Part shown: positions 58,247-64,000 of the stretch, piece after piece
How positions within the stretch are numbered: the stretch's first letter is position 1
Layout: the number at the start of each line of letters is the position of its first letter
Source of the DNA: Alphaproteobacteria bacterium LSUCC0396
GTDB taxonomy: Bacteria; Pseudomonadota; Alphaproteobacteria; Puniceispirillales; Puniceispirillaceae
DNA length: 64,000 nucleotides
Assembly (NCBI GenBank): GCA_041228345.1
Contig: CP166131.1
Coordinates: 1,543,001-1,607,000, forward strand
Direction of reading: 5' to 3'
Program-made: the position numbers and the translations under genes
Notes under the pieces: generated by a model
What the model saw: the letters and a program-made list of their open reading frames with translations, nothing else
What the model was told of the DNA's origin: nothing
The model's database searches: none

Positions 58247-59665
58247 TTATGCCCCAAACTTGTGCCAAGACAGTACCGGTTTGGTGATCAGGGTCGGGAA
58301 TGTCCGCATCGTAAATTGAAGCCTAAATTCAGAACCTTCGCTGCTTGACCGGCTCAGCCGAAGCATGCCGCCTTGGACAATCGTTAAATCGCGTGCGATC
58401 GCCAGCCCCAGCCCGCCACCGCTGCTTTGCCGGCTTTTGAAGGGTGAGAAAAGATCCGGCCAGGCGGGTCGTGGAATGCCACTGCCGTCATCGCCAATGT
58501 CGATAATAGCGAGATGGCCAACTTGCCAGACCTCAACAAACATAGATTTGGCACCAGCCGTCCCGGCATTACGGGCAAGATTTAGCAAAATGCGAAACAT
58601 CATTTGGCGGTCGGCAAACATCAATTCTGGCCCCTGAAAATGTAATTCCAGCAACGATGCTGCCTTAATTTCGGCAAGCAGTTTTGGAAAATTAAAATTC
58701 TGCGGGCGTGGCTCAGGTGTTGGGGCAAGGTAATCAAGCATCGATTGGCATAGATCGACCGCCTGTTCGAGTGAGCGCAGAACTAGCGGTGCCGATTTGC
58801 GCACATTTTCATCATTGGCTGACAACAAAGCATCACTAACAAGCGTTGCCGACCTTAGAACATTTCGGATGTCGTGATTGATTTTGGCAACAGCCTCGCC
58901 AATATCGGCAAGCCGTTCACGCTGGGTGAGTTCACGTGCCATATTGCGCTGCAAATCCTCGATTGCTTGGGCAACAGTTTGCAGGTCGCCGAAAGATTGA
59001 AGGCTGTTTGGAATCGGTTGAATGATGGTTGGATCACCAGAAATCAGCCGCAGGATTTTCAATAGGTCGCGTAAAGGGTGGCGCTGAAACCGCAAATGTA
59101 GCCATAAAACAATCAGGCAGGTCGGAATACTGATCCCTAAAACGATGATGATAAGGAAAGATGCGTGCCCCAAAGTTTGATGATAAATCGTTTGCTGATC
59201 GATGGTGAAGCCGACGATTTGACTGTCAATTCTGCCAATTAGTTCGATTGGCTTGTCATGGCTTGTGACGATCATGGCCATTGTCGGGATGATTTGAGAA
59301 ATACCCGTATTTTGACTCATGAATACATGGCGCTGCGGCGTGTTATTTGGGTTGAAATTATAGATAAGCTAACCAACGATGTTGAGGTCGTCTAGCGTTG
59401 CCGGCGCCAACATGCTGGGGCTGCGATCAATAATGCGAAGCGCAACTAAATCATAACTCCCAAGTCGCGAAAGCTGGCTAATCTTGGATGTATTATCGCC
59501 ATTCTGGCGGGCCTTTCTGTAGTTTGCGGAGAGTTTTTTCCATTCATGCTGGATCACAAGACTGCGCTGGATGGATAGAAACAAAAGCGAGATCAGACCA
59601 ATAAGCACCGATACGACAAGAATAAGAATCACACAATTCTGCGGTTTGAGACTAAATAATTTCAA
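58247..59665 (-). pseudogene. Membrane sensor histidine kinase split by one in-frame TAG
   Basis: A single 472-codon frame on the - strand is interrupted only by TAG (complement of 59369-59371, codon 99). The first part has a membrane helix (VILILVVSVLIGLISLLFL, near residues 12-30) and the start of a periplasmic sensor domain. The rest has a second helix near 168-190, an H-box INHDIRNVLRSATLVSDAL with His near 265, an N-box LLNLARNAGTAGA near 359 and GDDGSGIP. Read together, it is a complete kinase. If the second part starts at ATG 59320, it lacks its first membrane helix. No response regulator is adjacent. Confidence 0.82.
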
Positions 59666-60057
59666 GATGTCACGGCTCCTATTGCATTTTTTGATACGCG
59701 GTCATCCTTCTCAAAGGTGTGGCGGCCTTGTGCCGATCAGCCAAACACTGGACGTTTAGCGGGGCAAAGCCCCACGCTGGCAAAACCTTAAACCTGTTAG
59801 TAATTCTGCCAAAATTGTATGAGAGTTACGCGAGGTTTGCTCATGCAAATGGTTCCAAACTCATACAAAACACGCCAAATTTGTGGACAAATACGCAGCG
59901 CGTTGCGGCGCGGTTACCGATTTGGGCGTTCTAATGCTGCTGTTTGGTGCCAAAATCCTTGGTGTGCAGGTGCAAATATCATTGACAGACGTTGCCATGC
60001 CGCCTATACCCCGCACTCAGTAATTTTCTCGATTAACAGCCATAAAGGAGCGTTCAG
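59666..60057. other. Upstream region of rpmH
   Basis: About 390 bp without a supported gene. It holds the rpmH promoter and one DnaA-box-like TTTGTGGACAAA near 59879-59890, a single palindromic copy. I see no cluster of such boxes that would suggest an origin. Confidence 0.45.
59982..60010 (+). promoter_or_regulatory. Probable sigma-70 promoter of rpmH-rnpA
   Basis: TTGACA at 59982-59987, a 17-bp spacer and TATACC at 60005-60010, 48 bp before the rpmH start. Confidence 0.75.
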
Positions 60058-60192
60058 ATGAAACGCACCTATCAGCCAAGCGTATTGGTTCGCAAGCGCC
60101 GCCACGGTTTCCGTTCACGTATGGCCACCGTTGGTGGTCGCCGGGTTATCCAAGCTCGCCGTGCAAAAGGTCGTGCGCGCCTCTCAGCGTAA
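60058..60192 (+). CDS. rpmH: 50S ribosomal protein L34
   Basis: The 44-residue basic protein begins [20 protein letters not shown] and ends [17 protein letters not shown], the complete L34 pattern. It was found by reading the DNA, as it is too short for ordinary frame lists. AAGGAG lies 8 bp upstream. It starts the conserved rpmH-rnpA-yidD-yidC run. Confidence 0.98.
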   Translation: MKRTYQPSVLVRKRRHGFRSRMATVGGRRVIQARRAKGRARLSA

Positions 60193-60228
60193 CTGCGTTT
60201 TGAAGGATACCTATTTCTGGTGTCTGAT

Positions 60229-60594
60229 ATGAAAACCATACCGTCACGCGCCGGATTCCTTGCGGCGCGTTCCAAGGGTGAAAAAGCCCTTGCTCGAGGC
60301 CTCGTGATCCAAGCCGTTTTTCGCGAATCAGAAGAATGGCGGGTCGGGCTCACAGCTACCAAAAAAATTGGCAATGCCGTGACGCGTAATCGGGCGCGTC
60401 GTCGTATGCGCGCGCTGGCCCGTGAACGCTTATCAGGGCTTGCCAAGCCGGGTATGGATTATGTGCTGATTGCGCGCCATGACACGGCGACTGCGAACTG
60501 GCAAGAGATGGGACATGGGCTTGAAAAAGCGGTTCGCTATCTGAATCGCACCATTGCGGCCAAATCAGTACCATTTTCAAAGGCGCGATCATGA
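60229..60594 (+). CDS. rnpA: Ribonuclease P protein component
   Basis: RnpA is the protein part of RNase P, which trims the 5' end of tRNAs. The 121-residue protein has [20 protein letters not shown] then [13 protein letters not shown] near residues 43-75, the family RNR motif in the conserved central helix, and [20 protein letters not shown] near 81-100. ATG 60229 is preferred over GTG 60220. It overlaps yidD by 4 bp (ATGA). Confidence 0.96.
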   Translation: MKTIPSRAGFLAARSKGEKALARGLVIQAVFRESEEWRVGLTATKKIGNAVTRNRARRRMRALARERLSGLAKPGMDYVLIARHDTATANWQEMGHGLEKAVRYLNRTIAAKSVPFSKARS

Positions 60595-60881
60595 GTCGGG
60601 CTGGCGCGTTGCTGCAGAATGCGGCAGTAACGGCTTTGCTGGGGCTGATTGGTGCCTATCGCCTGCTGATTTCGCCGCTTTTGGGGGCAAACTGCCGGCA
60701 TTTGCCAACCTGCTCGCAATATGCGAAAGATGCAGTAATCCTACATGGACCCTTGCATGGATCTTACTATGCGCTAAAACGTATCCTGCGCTGTCACCCT
60801 TGGGCTGAACCAAAGGTCGATCCAGTGCCTGAATTCTTGAACGGACAAAAGATTGTCAAAAATAGGAATGCCAAAAATTAA
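60591..60881 (+). CDS. yidD: Membrane-insertion efficiency factor YidD
   Basis: YidD is a small protein that aids YidC-dependent membrane insertion. The 96-residue protein has the membrane-close helix [20 protein letters not shown] near residues 17-36 and three conserved Cys in [15 protein letters not shown] and RCHPW, typical of YidD. It lies between rnpA and yidC as in most bacteria; the last ten residues are low in complexity. Confidence 0.96.
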   Translation: MSRAGALLQNAAVTALLGLIGAYRLLISPLLGANCRHLPTCSQYAKDAVILHGPLHGSYYALKRILRCHPWAEPKVDPVPEFLNGQKIVKNRNAKN

Positions 60882-60892
60882 AGGTTAGGTGA

Positions 60893-62659
60893 ATGACTCC
60901 CGAAAATCGTAATCTGATTCTGGCTGTTGCGTTGTCAATGGCTGTTTTGTTTGGCTGGCAGATATTGGTCATTCAACCTGAAATCGAAAAGGAACAGGCA
61001 CAGCAAGCCCTGATCGCCGAACAGCAAGCCGCCAAACGCGAAGCCGATGCTGCTGCGGGTACGCCAACAATTGCCAGCAATGGCACCACGGCAAATCCAA
61101 CGCCCGGTATGCCCGGTATGATAGTGCAGGAAATTGCTCCTGCTGATACTGCCAAGCGTGTCACCATTGATGCGCCGCTCGTTCAAGGATCATTTTCACT
61201 TCAGGGTGCGCGGATCGACGATATTATCCTGACAAGCTATCGTGAGACGCTGGATACCGAGTCTGATAATATTCACTTTTTGAAAAAAACCAGTTCCCAA
61301 GCGCCATTTTTTGCCGAATTTGGCTGGGCCAGCTCGGATGCTGATCAGCCGATGCCTTCGGCACAAACCTTGTGGAGTGCGGATCGTGACCTCCTGTCGC
61401 CATCAAGCCCGGTGACATTGCGTTGGGATAATGGCAAGGGACTAGTATTTACCCGGAAAATCTCGATCAATGATGATTATCTGATTACTTATGATGATGC
61501 GGTCGCCAGTACGCTTGGCAACGCCATCACGATGTATCCTTTTGGTCTGGTCCGTCGTCAGGGAACGCCGCCAACAAGCGGCATCTATATTTTGCATGAA
61601 GGCCCGCTTGGGGTGTTTGATGAAACCCTGAAAGAAGAAGATTATTCCGACCTGAAAGATGCGGCTGCTGGCGGTATCAAGATCACGCCTGAGGGCGCTG
61701 GTGGCTGGATTGGTATCACTGACAAATACTGGCTTGCGGCCCTGTTGCCATCGCAGCAGGAAAAATTCACCTACAGCTTTCAGTCCTTGCCAGGTACTGC
61801 CGACCGGTATCAAGTCGATTACATCGATAATAAGGGTCTGACACTTGCCGCAGGGTCTGCGGTCAGCACCCAAGGTCGGCTGTTCGCAGGCGCCAAGAAA
61901 GTGGCGCTGCTCGATTATTACAAGGAAGAGATGGGCATCCCAAATTTTGATCTGGCGATTGATTTTGGCTGGTTCTATTTCCTGACCAAGCCGTTCTTCT
62001 ATGCGCTTGATTATCTGTTCCAGCTGTTTGGGAATTTTGGTGTTGCAACCCTTGCCTTTACCGTGGTGATCAAGCTGGCATTCTTCCCACTTGCCAATAA
62101 ATCATACCGCTCAATGGCAAAAATGCGGATTTTAACGCCGAAGCTACAGTCGCTTCGTGAACGTTTTGGTGATGACCGGATGCGTTTAAATCAGGAAATG
62201 ATGGCGCTCTATAAGGCAGAAAAAGTGAATCCGGCAGCCGGCTGTTTGCCTGTTCTGTTGCAGATTCCGGTGTTTTTTGCGCTTTATAAGGTGCTGTTTG
62301 TGACGATCGAAATGCGCCATGCGCCATTCTTTGGCTGGGTTGCAGATTTGTCGGCGCCTGACCCAACATCAATTTTCAATATTTTCGGATTGCTGCCTTA
62401 TTCGGTCGATTTTCTGCCGCCATTCCTTCAGCTTGGTGCATGGCCGATTTTGATGGGCATCTCAATGTTTCTGCAAATGCGGCTGAATCCGGCGCCGCCT
62501 GACCCGGTTCAGGCCAAGATTTTCCAATTCATGCCATTCTTCTTTACCTTCCTGCTTGCCACATTCCCGGCCGGTTTGGTGATTTACTGGACATGGAACA
62601 ACCTCCTTTCAATGGCGCAGCAATGGTACATCATGAAACAAGTGGCGAAGAGCAGCTAG
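60893..62659 (+). CDS. yidC: Membrane protein insertase YidC
   Basis: YidC inserts and folds inner-membrane proteins, alone or with SecYEG. The 588-residue protein has an N-terminal helix (NLILAVALSMAVLFGWQILV near residues 6-25), a large periplasmic P1 domain to about 345, and a five-helix C-terminal core with LFGNFGVATLAFTVVIKLAF near 380-399, the KLQSLRERFGDDRMRLNQEM cytoplasmic loop near 419-438 and the Pro-rich PAAGCLPVLLQIPVFFALYK near 450-469. ATG 60893 follows AGGTTAGGTGA. It overlaps the start of yihA. Confidence 0.97.
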   Translation: MTPENRNLILAVALSMAVLFGWQILVIQPEIEKEQAQQALIAEQQAAKREADAAAGTPTIASNGTTANPTPGMPGMIVQEIAPADTAKRVTIDAPLVQGSFSLQGARIDDIILTSYRETLDTESDNIHFLKKTSSQAPFFAEFGWASSDADQPMPSAQTLWSADRDLLSPSSPVTLRWDNGKGLVFTRKISINDDYLITYDDAVASTLGNAITMYPFGLVRRQGTPPTSGIYILHEGPLGVFDETLKEEDYSDLKDAAAGGIKITPEGAGGWIGITDKYWLAALLPSQQEKFTYSFQSLPGTADRYQVDYIDNKGLTLAAGSAVSTQGRLFAGAKKVALLDYYKEEMGIPNFDLAIDFGWFYFLTKPFFYALDYLFQLFGNFGVATLAFTVVIKLAFFPLANKSYRSMAKMRILTPKLQSLRERFGDDRMRLNQEMMALYKAEKVNPAAGCLPVLLQIPVFFALYKVLFVTIEMRHAPFFGWVADLSAPDPTSIFNIFGLLPYSVDFLPPFLQLGAWPILMGISMFLQMRLNPAPPDPVQAKIFQFMPFFFTFLLATFPAGLVIYWTWNNLLSMAQQWYIMKQVAKSS

Positions 62660-63300
62660 CCAGTGTAATCGAGTCTGGTCGGCTGTTATTTGCCGGCCAG
62701 TGTGATTTCATTGCCGCCGCCAACAACATGAAGGCACTGCCGCCGGTAACCCTGCCGGAAATTTGCTTTGTGGGGCGTTCAAATGTTGGCAAATCGTCGC
62801 TGGTTAATGGACTGACCGGTCGGCGCATGCTGGCCCGCACATCACAAACCCCCGGCCGCACCCGGCAATTGATTTTTTTCAATCTGGCGGACCGGCTGCA
62901 ATTGGTTGATTTGCCGGGCTATGGATATGCGTCAGCGCCAAAGGCCGACATTAAGGCATGGACGACCCTGACCCGCAAATATCTTGCTGGCCGGCCATCG
63001 CTCCAGCGGGTGTTTTTGCTGATTGATAGCCGCCGCGGCATTGGCCCGACGGATCACGAGATTATGGCCTTACTTGATGAAACGGCAGTGTCTTGGGCAG
63101 TGGTTATCACCAAGGCGGATAAACAGAAATCCGAAGCCTTGGCAAAGGTTTGCAAGGACACGCAAACCAAAATCAGCAAATATGTTGCGGCGTATCCGGA
63201 GTTGTTTGTCACCTCATCCGAGGACGGCACCGGCATCGAAGCCTTGCGGGCGCATCTGGCAGGCTTTGCCTTGCCGAAAACTGGTACCGGTCTAGCTTAG
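62623..63300 (+). CDS. yihA: Ribosome biogenesis GTP-binding protein YsxC/EngB
   Basis: EngB is an essential GTPase in 50S subunit assembly. The 225-residue protein has G1 CFVGRSNVGKSSLVNGL near residue 50, the G2/switch region TSQTPGRTRQLIFF near 77, G3 VDLPGYGYA near 97 and G4 TKAD near 164. It overlaps the end of yidC; the start could be ATG 62593 (67 bp overlap) or ATG 62623 (37 bp), neither with a strong ribosome-binding site. I use 62623. The gene order matches that of many alphaproteobacteria (yidC-engB-argB). Confidence 0.92.
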   Translation: MVHHETSGEEQLASVIESGRLLFAGQCDFIAAANNMKALPPVTLPEICFVGRSNVGKSSLVNGLTGRRMLARTSQTPGRTRQLIFFNLADRLQLVDLPGYGYASAPKADIKAWTTLTRKYLAGRPSLQRVFLLIDSRRGIGPTDHEIMALLDETAVSWAVVITKADKQKSEALAKVCKDTQTKISKYVAAYPELFVTSSEDGTGIEALRAHLAGFALPKTGTGLA

Positions 63301-63452
63301 GGCTGGAAACCGAATTAAATTGCGTCAAGCTATTGCGCAATTGGCCGGATTGCCGATAATCAGCCCGGTATTTATGTGGTGTGCCTCTGGCAACTGCGTT
63401 CTTTTTCTATAAAACCCGGCCTCGGACAGGCCGTGCTTTAAAGGCTATTAAG

Positions 63453-64000
63453 ATGGAAAATTCAGCTGACCAGGTGCAAATTGATCTGCTGGCAAAAACC
63501 GGAATGCTTGTCGAGGCGCTTCCCTATATGCGCCGCTATTCCGGCAAAACCATTCTGATTAAATTCGGTGGTCACGCAATGGGCAAGGCAGATTATGTGA
63601 ACGCCTTTGCCGCTGATATCGCCCTGCTTGATCAGGTGGGCGCGCGGCCGGTCGTGGTGCATGGCGGCGGCCCGCAAATTGGTGATATGCTAAAAAAGCT
63701 GCAAATCGAGTCCAGCTTTGTCCATGGTCTGCGCGTAACTGATGAGGCGACGATTTCAGTTGTTGAAATGGTACTGGCTGGCGGCATCAATAAGGGGCTT
63801 GTTGCGGCGATTGCCGGTGCTGGTGGACGTGCGGTTGGGGTTTCGGGAAAAGACGGGGGCCTTATTACCGCCCGTAAATTAATGGCCGTTTCAAAAAATA
63901 ATGATAGCGCTATCCAGCAGGCGGTTGATCTGGGATTTGTTGGCGAGCCGGCGCATGTTGATGTGACCGTTTTGAACGCGCTGATGGCGCATAATCTTAT
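63453..64000 (+). CDS. argB: N-acetylglutamate kinase, 5' part
   Basis: ArgB phosphorylates N-acetylglutamate, the second step of arginine synthesis. The visible 182 residues include the start [20 protein letters not shown], the nucleotide-binding [20 protein letters not shown] near residues 30-49, [17 protein letters not shown] near 69-85, and [20 protein letters not shown] near 95-114. The gene runs off the right edge. AAGG lies about 9 bp upstream of ATG 63453, and a small hairpin CGGCCT/AGGCCG near 63416-63432 precedes it. Confidence 0.95.
   Translation, partial: MENSADQVQIDLLAKTGMLVEALPYMRRYSGKTILIKFGGHAMGKADYVNAFAADIALLDQVGARPVVVHGGGPQIGDMLKKLQIESSFVHGLRVTDEATISVVEMVLAGGINKGLVAAIAGAGGRAVGVSGKDGGLITARKLMAVSKNNDSAIQQAVDLGFVGEPAHVDVTVLNALMAHNL

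Noticed and set aside
59879-59890. TTTGTGGACAAA as part of a replication origin
   Set aside because: Only one copy is present and it is one base from the DnaA consensus. A single box does not make an origin.

Overview
The window is about 64 kb of an alphaproteobacterial chromosome with roughly 50% GC by eye. Gene order points to a marine, SAR116-like or Rhodospirillales-related heterotroph: nusA-ylxR-infB-rbfA-truB-rpsO-pnp, irr next to fabA-fabB-fabI, rpsT-dnaA-dnaN-recF-gyrB, RegB/RegA, malonyl-CoA decarboxylase with malonyl-CoA synthetase, sarcosine/dimethylglycine-type oxidation, and rpmH-rnpA-yidD-yidC-yihA. The assignment comes from gene order and protein character only; no database was searched.

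Layout. 1-7950: translation and RNA-decay operon on the + strand. 8027-10574: fabA-fabB-fabI on the - strand. 10903-13774: irr and katG, with a near-consensus Irr (ICE) operator before katG. 13924-20839: SH3 protein, D-2-hydroxyacid dehydrogenase, moeB-like, dut, coaBC (with an unusual N-terminal helix-turn-helix extension), ubiB, ubiE. 20990-29697: mutM, rpsT, dnaA, dnaN, recF, gyrB. 29753-33146: redox two-component pair RegB/RegA, a DUF1737 protein, metZ. 33351-44484: accessory metabolism and transport (malonyl-CoA decarboxylase and synthetase, HbpS/GlcG-like protein, SAF-domain oxidoreductase, Pal-like lipoprotein, TauE, a second AMP-forming ligase, MFS, LysE, CBS protein). 44663-49694: small and poorly known genes, a GST, a DedA-like protein, two c-type cytochromes and a DUF4396 membrane protein behind a CueR/HmrR-type promoter, then a DsrE-family gene broken by one TAG. 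49966-54971: FAD/GcvT-type N-methylglycine dehydrogenase, PhyH dioxygenase, FAD-linked 2-hydroxyacid dehydrogenase. 55146-57423: a compact tyrosine-recombinase cassette at tRNA-Arg(ACG). 57706-59665: xanthine phosphoribosyltransferase and a sensor kinase split by one TAG. 60058-64000: rpmH, rnpA, yidD, yidC, yihA, and the start of argB.

The most unusual object is the 2.2-kb cassette at 55146-57360. It is bounded by two 81-bp copies of the tRNA-Arg 3' end plus downstream DNA, 79/81 identical and in INVERTED orientation, not the direct orientation that simple integration gives. Inside, a membrane-protein gene and a small gene run toward a tyrosine recombinase gene with only 4 bp between the convergent stops. 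Each repeat also carries the ribosome-binding site of the gene just inside it, and the tRNA is transcribed straight into the recombinase. This suggests an invertible cassette in which the tRNA promoter could drive either the recombinase or the cargo; the flip itself is inference.

Other points: a probable DNA-binding domain fused to CoaBC, an Irr box at katG, a copper-type promoter before the DUF4396 gene, two genes each broken by a single amber codon, a likely noncoding RNA near 44955-45062, and two small membrane ORFs of 47 and 35 residues.
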